The notes beneath the pieces were generated by a model. The model was not told where the DNA came from, did not search any database, and worked only from the letters and a program-made list of their open reading frames with translations. Of a stretch of DNA of 64,000 nt, positions 41,859 to 50,116 are shown one piece after another (the first letter of the stretch is position 1; every line of letters begins with the position of its first letter). This stretch comes from Romboutsia_C sp015668195 (GTDB lineage Bacteria; Bacillota; Clostridia; Peptostreptococcales; Peptostreptococcaceae), in contig NZ_JADPFC010000002.1 of NCBI RefSeq assembly GCF_015668195.1, positions 1 to 64,000 of the forward strand, in the 5' to 3' direction. A program made the position numbers and the translations under genes.

Positions 41859-43067
41859 TTATCTCTTGCATAATTTATTATATAATTCTATAAATTTACA
41901 GTAATTTATATTTCTGTTATATAATAATTTACTTATCTCTATACAATTTTTCTCTTTATATCTATATATATTTTGCTTTACTTTCTCTATATCTGATATT
42001 AGTGCATCATTTTTATTTTTTTGTGATACTAATCCTATATTTTTATTAATACACTCAATACTTCCGCCTGTATCAAATGTTATTACTGGTGTTCCGCACG
42101 CAAGAGCTTCTAAATTTGTGGTTGGAAAATTGTCTTCTAATGTTGGATTGACAAATACATCTGCTGCTGTATATATTTGTGCTAACTCCTTTACATTATT
42201 AGTCCTAGTTATTCCTATAATATTTTTTGGTAATTCTTTCATTTGTTTTTCATTTAAACCTACCATTACAATCTTATAATCATCACTTAATTTTTCTGCA
42301 AGCTCTATAAAATACTTAAATCCTTTTCTTTCTGTCCACACACTTGCCACACCAATCACTATAAATTTATCTTGTAAATTATATTTTTCTCTAAAGTTGC
42401 TTTCAGTAGGTTTAAATACATCTAAATCTATTCCATTATTAATAACTTCAACATTATATTTACCTAAAAAGGACTCTTTCACTAAGTTAGCAAGCCACTT
42501 AGATGGAGTAACTATAGTCATATTTTTTACAGATGTAAATAATTCTTTTTTCTTTTCATAGTTAACTTTTGATTTATCCATAACTTTACTTGATGGATAT
42601 TCATTTTTTTGATTACAATTGCTACATCCATTCTTCCACTTATCACATCCTACATAATCAAAATGTGAACAATGTCCAGTAAATGCCCAACAATCATGTA
42701 AAGTCCATACTACAGGCTTATTAGCTTCTTTAAGATAATCAAAAAGTATTTCAATATTTATATAATATCCATGTATATTGTGTAAATGAATTATATCTGG
42801 GTCATATCCTTTAACTTCCTCTATAAAATTCTTAGTAGCATTAACTGATCCAAATCCATGCTTATCAAATACTCTTGTCTTAAATACATGAGCATAATTG
42901 TCCAACTTAGAACCTATCTTTATAGAGTCTATACCTTCTGGAGCATTTCCTCTTCCATAAGCAATCTTACACTCATAACTTTGCTCTTCTAACATCTTAT
43001 ATAAGTCGGTTACTATTCTTCCAGTACTGCCTAAACCGCAAACTGAATTAATTTGTAATATCTTCAT
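41859..43067 (-). CDS. Family 4 glycosyltransferase (cysteine-rich WcaC-like type)
   Basis: A 402-residue GT-B fold enzyme. N-terminal NSVCGLGSTGRIVTDLY, then the cysteine-rich segment HDCWAFTGHCSHFDYVGCDK followed by NGCSNC, typical of one GT4 subgroup, and the C-terminal donor-site motif EDNFPTTNLEALACGTPVI with the ExxxxxxxE glutamates. It transfers a nucleotide-sugar unit onto the growing repeat, with donor unknown. Its start is 1 nt from the end of the 2-epimerase gene. Confidence 0.9.
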   Translation of the reverse strand: MKILQINSVCGLGSTGRIVTDLYKMLEEQSYECKIAYGRGNAPEGIDSIKIGSKLDNYAHVFKTRVFDKHGFGSVNATKNFIEEVKGYDPDIIHLHNIHGYYINIEILFDYLKEANKPVVWTLHDCWAFTGHCSHFDYVGCDKWKNGCSNCNQKNEYPSSKVMDKSKVNYEKKKELFTSVKNMTIVTPSKWLANLVKESFLGKYNVEVINNGIDLDVFKPTESNFREKYNLQDKFIVIGVASVWTERKGFKYFIELAEKLSDDYKIVMVGLNEKQMKELPKNIIGITRTNNVKELAQIYTAADVFVNPTLEDNFPTTNLEALACGTPVITFDTGGSIECINKNIGLVSQKNKNDALISDIEKVKQNIYRYKEKNCIEISKLLYNRNINYCKFIELYNKLCKR

Positions 43068-43068
43068 A

Positions 43069-44193
43069 CTACTTACCCCACACAGTCTTGTTAACTATAT
43101 GAGTATAACTTTGTATTAACTTAACAACCTTCACAGATACATTTGTATCTATATAGTCATGAGGTAGCACTACTTCTTCATTATTTTCCTTCATATTCAC
43201 AGCAAGCTCCATAGCTTGTTCTACATCATTACCTTTTATACCACCAATAACAACAGTTCCTTTATCAAGTACCTCCGGCCTTTCAGTAGAAGTCCTTATA
43301 AGTACTCCAGGGAAGTTTAACATTGCGCTTTCTTCTGATAATGTCCCACTATCTGAAAGCACACAATAACTATTCATTTGAAGTTGATTATAATCCATAA
43401 ATCCAAATGGCTTCATACTTTGTACTAATGGATGTAACTTAAATGCTCTTTGATCTATAAACTTCTTACTTCTTGGATGAGTAGAATATATAACTGGCAT
43501 TTGATATTTGTCGGCTATATTATTTATAGAACTCATTAAATCCATAAAGTTTTCTTCATTATCTATGTTTTCTTCTCTATGAGCAGAAACTAATATATAT
43601 TTTCCTTTTTCAAGATTTAATCTTTCTAATACATCACTTTTTTCTATCTTGTTTATATGAGCTTGTAACACTTCTTGCATTGGAGATCCTGTAACAAATA
43701 TTGTCTTACCATCTATTCCCTCAGATATTAAATATCTTCTTGAGTGTTCTGTGTATGGTAAGTTTATATCTGCTATGTGATCTACTATTTTTCTATTTAT
43801 CATTTCAGATACATTCCAATCCCAACATCTATTTCCAGCTTCCATATGGAATATTGGACACTTAAGTCTCTTTGCAGATATTGCTGACATTGCTGAATTA
43901 GTATCACCAAGCACTAATAATGCATCTGGCTTTTCTTTTTCTATTACATCATAAGACTTAGATATTATATTACCCATAGTTTCACCTAAGTTTTTACCTA
44001 CTGTATCTAAATAATAATCAGGTTCTCTTAGTTCTAAATCTTCAAAGAATACTTGGTTTAATGTATAATCCCAGTTTTGTCCCGTATGAACTAAAATATG
44101 ATCAAAGTACTTATCACATTTTTTTATAGTTTCAGAAAGTCTTATTATCTCTGGTCTTGTCCCAACTATAGTCATTAACTTTAATTTTTTCAT
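43069..44193 (-). CDS. capG: UDP-N-acetylglucosamine 2-epimerase family enzyme (CapG/FnlC type)
   Basis: A 374-residue non-hydrolysing 2-epimerase of the WecB fold: IVGTRPEIIRLSE at the N-terminus, LVLGDTNSAMSA, HMEAGNRCWD, VSAHREENIDNE and SDSGTLSEESAML. The HMEAGNRCWDWNVSEMINRK version is typical of CapG/FnlC/WbjD, which makes UDP-L-FucNAc from the 4-keto-reduced talose form. Directly adjacent capF and capE homologues support this reading over ManNAc synthesis. Its start codon overlaps the capF stop by one base. Confidence 0.88.
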   Translation of the reverse strand: MKKLKLMTIVGTRPEIIRLSETIKKCDKYFDHILVHTGQNWDYTLNQVFFEDLELREPDYYLDTVGKNLGETMGNIISKSYDVIEKEKPDALLVLGDTNSAMSAISAKRLKCPIFHMEAGNRCWDWNVSEMINRKIVDHIADINLPYTEHSRRYLISEGIDGKTIFVTGSPMQEVLQAHINKIEKSDVLERLNLEKGKYILVSAHREENIDNEENFMDLMSSINNIADKYQMPVIYSTHPRSKKFIDQRAFKLHPLVQSMKPFGFMDYNQLQMNSYCVLSDSGTLSEESAMLNFPGVLIRTSTERPEVLDKGTVVIGGIKGNDVEQAMELAVNMKENNEEVVLPHDYIDTNVSVKVVKLIQSYTHIVNKTVWGK

Positions 44194-45374
44194 TATTTAT
44201 TCACCTCTAAAAAATATGTGTCTGGATTTTCTGGATTGAACATTTCGTTTGACCAGAAAAGAGTTATAACTTTCTCTTGTCCTATATTTTCTATAGAATG
44301 AGTATATCCTGGTGGTATATCTAGTACTTGTGGCTTTTCACCATCTACTATATACTCTATAACTTTATCTTCATCTATTTTTCTAAATCTAATAGCAGCT
44401 TTTCCTTGTATAACTATAAATTTCTCAGTCTTAGTATGATGCCAATGATTTCCTCTAGTTATACCAGGGTATGTTTTTGACACAAACATTTGACCAAACT
44501 GTGGAGATTTAACAAGTTCAGCCAACCATCCTCTATTATCTTCTTTCTTATCTAAGTAATATGAAAAATCATCTTCTTCTAAATATGTTAAGTATGTTGA
44601 GTATAATGCTTTATTAAATCCATCACTTAAATCAGGTATTAATAAGCTCTTTCTCATATTTCTAAACATTTTTAAACTATCAACTATATTTCCTAGTGTT
44701 CTTTTATATACTGTAGTTACTTCATAGTAATACCTATCTATTTGTAAGCTGCTAGCTCCAGTAGTAGTTATAGCTACTTCTTCATCTATATTCTTAAGGC
44801 TTATTATATTTTCTTCTTCTATGCAATCTATTATAGATGCTACTACATCATCTATATATACTAGATTTAATTCTATAGCTGGATCATTTACCCATACATC
44901 TAAGTCATGAGCTATGTTATAGCAAAATGTAGATACTGCTGAGTTGTAGTTTGGTCTACACCATTTTCCAAATAAATTTGGTAGTCTAAATATATACACT
45001 TTAGCATCACATTCATCACTATATTTTACTAAAGCTTCTTCTGATTGCTTTTTACTTTTTCCATAATCATTATCAAGCACCGCATGAGTTGATGATGTTA
45101 TAAGTATTGGTGTATTTTTTTTATTTTCTTTTAAGTATCTAACTATTTTTTCAGTCAATCCTCCATTGCCTTCATAAAGCTCTGAAATTTCTTTTGGTCT
45201 ATTAACTCCTGCTAAGTGAACTATAAATTCAGCACTAAATACTGCTTCTTTCAATTCTTCTTCTGTATTTTCTCTATCTATAGTAAGTACTTCATACTTT
45301 TTAGCTTCATTTAAAGCTACTACTGTATTTTTTCCTACAAATCCATTCGATCCTGTTACTAATATTTTCTTCAT
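44193..45374 (-). CDS. capF: CapF-type bifunctional reductase with cupin domain
   Basis: A 393-residue two-domain enzyme. Residues 1-250 are an SDR domain (VTGSNGFVGKNTVVAL, VHLAGVNRPKE, TSSTHAVLDNDYGKSKKQSEE listed as segments). The last 115 residues are a cupin (FGQMFVSKTYPGITRGNHWH, HTKTEKFIVIQGKAAIRFR) with the metal-binding HWHHTKTE. This is the layout of CapF/FnlB, the second enzyme of UDP-L-FucNAc synthesis, in which the SDR domain reduces the 4-keto sugar and the cupin catalyses an epimerisation. Confidence 0.9.
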   Translation of the reverse strand: MKKILVTGSNGFVGKNTVVALNEAKKYEVLTIDRENTEEELKEAVFSAEFIVHLAGVNRPKEISELYEGNGGLTEKIVRYLKENKKNTPILITSSTHAVLDNDYGKSKKQSEEALVKYSDECDAKVYIFRLPNLFGKWCRPNYNSAVSTFCYNIAHDLDVWVNDPAIELNLVYIDDVVASIIDCIEEENIISLKNIDEEVAITTTGASSLQIDRYYYEVTTVYKRTLGNIVDSLKMFRNMRKSLLIPDLSDGFNKALYSTYLTYLEEDDFSYYLDKKEDNRGWLAELVKSPQFGQMFVSKTYPGITRGNHWHHTKTEKFIVIQGKAAIRFRKIDEDKVIEYIVDGEKPQVLDIPPGYTHSIENIGQEKVITLFWSNEMFNPENPDTYFLEVNK

Positions 45375-45408
45375 ATTATCATTTCCCCATTATTAAAATT
45401 ATTTTATA

Positions 45409-46464
45409 CTATCTACTTGTGGCTACTTCTTTAAGTCTTCTTTCTTCTTCAAAGATTGTTAATTCCTCTTGTATATATTCTAATTTTAGTAATAGTTCTT
45501 TCATTCCTTCCACATCTAGCCTAGTAGTATTATGTGAATGGTAATCATCTAAAGCTGATGTTTGATGTTTTCCATCACTGAAATAATTATCATAATTTAA
45601 ATCTCTATTATCAGCACATATTCTGTAATAGTCCCCACAGTCTTCTGATTTGGCTAACTCTTCTCTAGTTGCTAGAGTTTCATATAACTTTTCACCATGT
45701 CTAGTTCCTATTGTTTTTATTCCTGTATCGTCACTACCAAATAGCTCTATCATAGCTTGTGCTAAACATTCTATTGTTGCAGCAGGAGCCTTTTGTATAA
45801 ATAAATCTCCTTGGTTGGCATTTTCAAAAGCAAATAATACTAGTTCAACTGCATCTGGTAGACTCATCATAAATCTTGTCATGTTAGGATCTGTTACTGT
45901 TATATCTTCTCCTCTTTTCATCTGTTCAATAAATAGTGGTATAACTGATCCTCTTGATGCCATTACATTTCCGTATCTTGTTACACTTATTAATGTATCT
46001 TCTGGATCTACTTGTCTAGCTTTTGCTATTGCAACTTTTTCCATCATTGCTTTTGATATTCCCATTGCATTTATTGGATATGCTGCTTTATCAGTACTTA
46101 AGCATACAACTCGTTTAACTTTATTATGTACACATGCATTTAATACATTTTCTGTTCCGATTACATTTGTTTGTACTGCTTGCATTGGGTAGAACTCACA
46201 AGAAGGAACTTGCTTTAATGCAGCTGCATGAAATACATAGTCAACACCTTTAAGTGCATAGTCTATACTATTATAGTCTCTCACATCTCCTATATAGAAT
46301 TTTAACTTATCATTTCTATAAGTTCTTCTCATATCTTCTTGTTTTTTTTCATCTCTACTGAATATTCTTATTTCTTTTATATCTGTATTTAAGAATCTAT
46401 CTAATACTGCATTACCAAATGATCCTGTACCACCTGTTATTAAAAGTACTTTATCTTTAAACAT
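45409..46464 (-). CDS. capE: CapE/FnlA-type UDP-GlcNAc 4,6-dehydratase/5-epimerase
   Basis: A 351-residue SDR enzyme, first step to UDP-L-FucNAc. Cofactor motif ITGGTGSFGNAVL, and STDKAAYPINAMGISKAMMEK with Met in place of the usual catalytic Tyr (M-x3-K), a known feature of the CapE/FlaA1 group. The ALKQVPSCEFYPMQAVQTNV segment is also typical. It lies ahead of capF and capG in the direction of transcription, giving the standard E-F-G order. Confidence 0.92.
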   Translation of the reverse strand: MFKDKVLLITGGTGSFGNAVLDRFLNTDIKEIRIFSRDEKKQEDMRRTYRNDKLKFYIGDVRDYNSIDYALKGVDYVFHAAALKQVPSCEFYPMQAVQTNVIGTENVLNACVHNKVKRVVCLSTDKAAYPINAMGISKAMMEKVAIAKARQVDPEDTLISVTRYGNVMASRGSVIPLFIEQMKRGEDITVTDPNMTRFMMSLPDAVELVLFAFENANQGDLFIQKAPAATIECLAQAMIELFGSDDTGIKTIGTRHGEKLYETLATREELAKSEDCGDYYRICADNRDLNYDNYFSDGKHQTSALDDYHSHNTTRLDVEGMKELLLKLEYIQEELTIFEEERRLKEVATSR

Positions 46465-46489
46465 AACTTTTTCTCCTTAGTAATTTAGG

Positions 46490-47686
46490 TTAAAAGTGAT
46501 TCATTATTATCTCATATGAACTATCTGATGTATAATTTTCTTCTAAATATTTTCTTCCATTTAATCCCATATTTTCCGATAATTCTTTATCATCACATAA
46601 AATATCTATATTTTTATAAAAATCATCTAAACATCCACTTTTGCTCCATAGTCCCGATTGACTTCCTTCTAAAATTTCATCCAAGTCAGTATTTGAATCT
46701 GTTGCTGCTATTATAGGCATTCCAAATTCCATATATGTTAATATTCTTGATGGTATATTCGGTATGGTAAACCTACTATCCAAAAAAACTAAACCTATAT
46801 CGCATGCTTTTACAACATTATCGTAGTCTTCTTTGGGCATATATGAATATATTGATGTATTTATTATATTGTTCTCTTTTATATAGTTAGCTAATTTATC
46901 ATAATCAGTCCCTGACCCTACTATTAAAAAGAAAGTATTCCCTCTCTTTTCATTTTCTTTGATACAATCTATAATGAAATCTATACCTTGAGGTTTTCCT
47001 AAGTTACCTCCGTAAACTAAAACAATTTTATCTTTAGGTATGTTGTATTTATCTCGTATTTTATTTATGTATTCTTTATTTAATTTGTCTAATTTTAAAG
47101 GTGTTATTGTGTTTGGTAATATTTCAACTTTATCTTTTGATATAAATTCATTATGTTTTAATAAGAAATCTACATTACCTCGTGACATACATCCTATATA
47201 ATCCGATGTATTATACAAACTAATCTCCTTTTTTCTAAAGAATTTATATAATAATCCATCTTTTTTCATCATTTCTATATCTACTGCATTTTGAGGAAAT
47301 ATATCTTTTAACATCAAATATGTTTTTGCTCCATCTCTTTTCTTTACATGATTTACTACATTAGAAAATGTTATTGGTGGAGTAGAATAAACAATTAAAT
47401 CAAATTTAACATCATATAAATATTTATCTATAGCCTTGATAAATTGTTTTTCTAACATTAATGTGGATATACCTTTTTCTATTTTATTAACTTTTTGAAT
47501 ATTGCCTGTCTTTACTTTTAAAACATTTAAACCATTTACCTTATTTAAGCTAGTCTCTTGATTATTTTTTCTCTCTACTGGAGTTACTACATATACTTCA
47601 TTTCCTCTAACTCTCATTTCTTGCATTAAATCTGTATATATCCCTCTAGATTCTGAAAATGCTAGAGTTAAAAATAATATATTCAA
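46490..47686 (-). CDS. Family 4 glycosyltransferase, WbuB-like (candidate L-FucNAc transferase)
   Basis: A 398-residue GT-B fold enzyme. It starts NILFLTLAFSESRGIYTDLM and has LMLKDIFPQNAVDIEMM and KIVLVYGGNLGKPQGIDFII, the pattern of the WbuB group, members of which transfer L-FucNAc in enteric O-antigens. Its place next to the FucNAc-synthesis genes fits. A GTG three codons upstream overlaps the GAGG ribosome site, so the TTG 8 nt past it is taken as start. Confidence 0.85.
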   Translation of the reverse strand: MNILFLTLAFSESRGIYTDLMQEMRVRGNEVYVVTPVERKNNQETSLNKVNGLNVLKVKTGNIQKVNKIEKGISTLMLEKQFIKAIDKYLYDVKFDLIVYSTPPITFSNVVNHVKKRDGAKTYLMLKDIFPQNAVDIEMMKKDGLLYKFFRKKEISLYNTSDYIGCMSRGNVDFLLKHNEFISKDKVEILPNTITPLKLDKLNKEYINKIRDKYNIPKDKIVLVYGGNLGKPQGIDFIIDCIKENEKRGNTFFLIVGSGTDYDKLANYIKENNIINTSIYSYMPKEDYDNVVKACDIGLVFLDSRFTIPNIPSRILTYMEFGMPIIAATDSNTDLDEILEGSQSGLWSKSGCLDDFYKNIDILCDDKELSENMGLNGRKYLEENYTSDSSYEIIMNHF

Positions 47687-47699
47687 AGAAAACACCTCA

Positions 47700-48851
47700 T
47701 TAAACTAATTCTTTCACTATAAATTTACTTTTAATAATATCTATAATATTATTGAATTCTTCTATAGAATTTTTAGTGTCGCTAGGCAGACATATCCCTC
47801 TATTAAATAAATCCTCAGATACACTACCTTCCTCTAACGAACTAAAGAACTTATAATCCCTAAACACATGTTGCATATGCATTGGCTTCCATACTGGTCT
47901 ACTCTCTATATTTTCCTTCTCTAATGCAACCATAATATCAACTGGTTTAACCTTAGAACCTTCCTTTATAGTAGCTACAGATAACCAATAATTCGGATAA
48001 CCAAAATCACATATATTCATCATCTCAATTTCATCTATATCCTTAAATCCTTCTTTATAAGTATTAAATATCTCTTCTTTCTTATAAACTCTATCATCTA
48101 ATACCTTAAGTTGACCTCTACCAATGCCTGCAACAACATTACTCATTCTGTAGTTATATCCAATTTCCTTATGCTCATAATGTCTTTCAGCTTCTCTTGA
48201 TTGAGTAGCCCAGAAAAGTGCTTTTTTAGTATACTCGTAATTATTAGATACCATCATGCCACCACCAGATGTAGTGATTATCTTATTACCGTTAAATGAA
48301 TATATACCTATATCTCCTATAGTTCCACTATGTCTATTTTTATAAGTTGCACCTAATGACTCTGCTGCATCTTCAACTATAGGTACATTGTATTTATCAC
48401 ATATAGCTTTTAACTTATCATAATCAGCACTTTGACCATATAGATTAACTACTATAACTGCCTTTGGTATCTTATTATTTTTTTCTGCATCATCAAATGC
48501 CTTTTGTAATGCTATTGCACACATATTCCAAGTTTCATAGTCTGAATCTATAAATACAGGTTCTGCTCCTTGATATATTATAGGATTAGCAGTTGCTGCA
48601 AATGTTAGTGTTGAACAAAATACTATATCGCCTTCCCCTACTTCTAGACACTTAAGCGCTAGATGTATTGCACTAGTTCCACTTACAAGTGCACATGCTG
48701 ATTCAGCTTTTGTATATTGACATATTTCTTTTTCAAAGTTCATTACATTTTGCCCAAGTGGTGCTACCCAGTTAGTATCAAATGCTTCATTTACATATTT
48801 TAATTCTCCTCCCCCCATATGAGGCGATGCAAGGTATATTCTTTTATTCAT
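47700..48851 (-). CDS. pglE: PLP-dependent sugar aminotransferase (PglE-like, DegT/DnrJ/EryC1 family)
   Basis: A 383-residue aminotransferase. It begins YLASPHMGGGELKYVNEAFD, as in PglE and relatives, with the PLP-site segments ALVSGTSAIHLALK, VVNLYGQSADYD, VEDAAESLGATYK and the Schiff-base lysine in FNGNKIITTSGGGM. It aminates the 4-keto sugar made by the PglF-like enzyme, giving UDP-4-amino-4,6-dideoxy-GlcNAc. PglD-, PglC- and PglF-like genes follow in order. Confidence 0.9.
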   Translation of the reverse strand: MNKRIYLASPHMGGGELKYVNEAFDTNWVAPLGQNVMNFEKEICQYTKAESACALVSGTSAIHLALKCLEVGEGDIVFCSTLTFAATANPIIYQGAEPVFIDSDYETWNMCAIALQKAFDDAEKNNKIPKAVIVVNLYGQSADYDKLKAICDKYNVPIVEDAAESLGATYKNRHSGTIGDIGIYSFNGNKIITTSGGGMMVSNNYEYTKKALFWATQSREAERHYEHKEIGYNYRMSNVVAGIGRGQLKVLDDRVYKKEEIFNTYKEGFKDIDEIEMMNICDFGYPNYWLSVATIKEGSKVKPVDIMVALEKENIESRPVWKPMHMQHVFRDYKFFSSLEEGSVSEDLFNRGICLPSDTKNSIEEFNNIIDIIKSKFIVKELV

Positions 48852-48863
48852 AATCTTAATCCC

Positions 48864-49496
48864 CTATATATCTTTTATTTTTTTAGCTGGACTTCCTACA
48901 GCCATAACACCAAACTGTATATCCGTTATAACAGTTGAGCCTGCTCCTATAATAGTATTTGCTCCTATTTTCTTAGATGGCACAACTGTAGAGTTAGCTC
49001 CTATATGAGCTGATTCTCCTACAAAAACACCTCCACAAAGAGTTGTTCCTGGTGATATGTGAACAAAATCTCCTATTATATTGTCGTGTTCTACTATTGC
49101 TCCACTGTTTATTATTACGTGTTTTCCTATATATGTATTTGAATTTATAATTGCTCTCGGCATAACTACAGTTCCACTTTTTATGTTCACATGGCTTCCT
49201 ATTATTGCACTTGGATGTATTGCTGTAAAATATTTTAAATGGTTATATTTTCTATATATTTCTTTTCTAATATTATTACTACCTATCCCTATTATAAATT
49301 CAGTATCTTTTCTATTATATAGATTCTCTGTTCTTATTTTTCCTAGTATTTCATACCCTCTAAATTTTGTTATATCATTTCTATCATCTAGTATTCCTAA
49401 TATCTGTACCTGGCTTCCATTTTCTTTCATGCATTCTATAATATCTATTACTACAGATGCATGACCTCCTGCTCCTATTACTATGATATTTTTCAT
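48864..49496 (-). CDS. pglD: PglD-like sugar N-acetyltransferase
   Basis: A 210-residue NeuD/PglD-type acetyltransferase: an N-terminal Rossmann-like domain (IIVIGAGGHASVVIDIIECM) and a left-handed beta-helix of hexapeptide repeats (IGSHVNIKSGTVVMPRAIIN, GAIVEHDNIIGDFVHISPG). The catalytic His is in VEHDNIIGD. It acetylates the 4-amino group to complete UDP-N,N'-diacetylbacillosamine. 12 nt from pglE and 11 nt from pglC. Confidence 0.9.
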   Translation of the reverse strand: MKNIIVIGAGGHASVVIDIIECMKENGSQVQILGILDDRNDITKFRGYEILGKIRTENLYNRKDTEFIIGIGSNNIRKEIYRKYNHLKYFTAIHPSAIIGSHVNIKSGTVVMPRAIINSNTYIGKHVIINSGAIVEHDNIIGDFVHISPGTTLCGGVFVGESAHIGANSTVVPSKKIGANTIIGAGSTVITDIQFGVMAVGSPAKKIKDI

Positions 49497-49507
49497 TTTG
49501 ATACCTC

Positions 49508-50116
49508 TTAGTTATTTCCATTAAATTTTTCCATAGTAACATGACCTTCTTGGCTTATTCCATCTCTTTTCACTACTTTTCCTACTGTCATAAACAGTAT
49601 TTTTATATCTAGAAGTAAGCTATAGCTATCTACATAGTCTACATCCATTTTAAATCTATCATCCCATGCTACTGTATTTCTTCCGTTTATCTGAGCCCAT
49701 CCAGTTATTCCTGGTCTCACTTCATGTCTTCTAAATTGTTCTTCTGAATATAATTCTTTATATTCTACAAGCAATGGTCTCGGTCCAACTAAGCTCATAT
49801 CTCCTTTTAATACATTTACAAGTTCTGGTAATTCATCTATACTAGTACTTCTAAGTAACTTTCCAAATGGAGTTAGTCTTTCTTCGTCTGGAAGTGGCTC
49901 TCCCCATTTATCATTTGTATCTAGCATAGTTCTAAATTTTATCATTCTAAATATCTTTCCATCTTTTCCTACTCTATCTTGAGTGAAAAATATTGGTGAT
50001 CCTAATTTTATTCTTATTAGTATTGCTGTTATTATTAACATAGGCGAAAGTATTATAAGTCCTAATCCTGAGCAAACTATATCTGTTATTCTTTTAATTA
50101 GTAATTGCAACTTCAT
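49508..50116 (-). CDS. pglC: PglC-like undecaprenyl-phosphate sugar-1-phosphate transferase
   Basis: A 202-residue small monotopic phosphoglycosyl transferase. One re-entrant N-terminal helix (ITDIVCSGLGLIILSPMLII), then PIFFTQDRVGKDGKIFRMIKF (as segments), the catalytic Asp-Glu dyad in RSTSIDELPEL, and VGPRPLLVEY. It starts the repeat unit by putting the first sugar phosphate, here predicted diNAcBac, onto undecaprenyl phosphate. It overlaps the dehydratase gene by 23 nt; its AAAGGAG site is inside that gene. Confidence 0.92.
   Translation of the reverse strand: MKLQLLIKRITDIVCSGLGLIILSPMLIITAILIRIKLGSPIFFTQDRVGKDGKIFRMIKFRTMLDTNDKWGEPLPDEERLTPFGKLLRSTSIDELPELVNVLKGDMSLVGPRPLLVEYKELYSEEQFRRHEVRPGITGWAQINGRNTVAWDDRFKMDVDYVDSYSLLLDIKILFMTVGKVVKRDGISQEGHVTMEKFNGNN

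Noticed and set aside
45650..46192. 180-codon plus-strand frame inside capE
   Set aside because: Antisense to a clear enzyme gene, serine/threonine-rich with no family match and no ribosome site. Similar antisense frames at 50290, 54915, 60768 and 30157 were dropped for the same reason.
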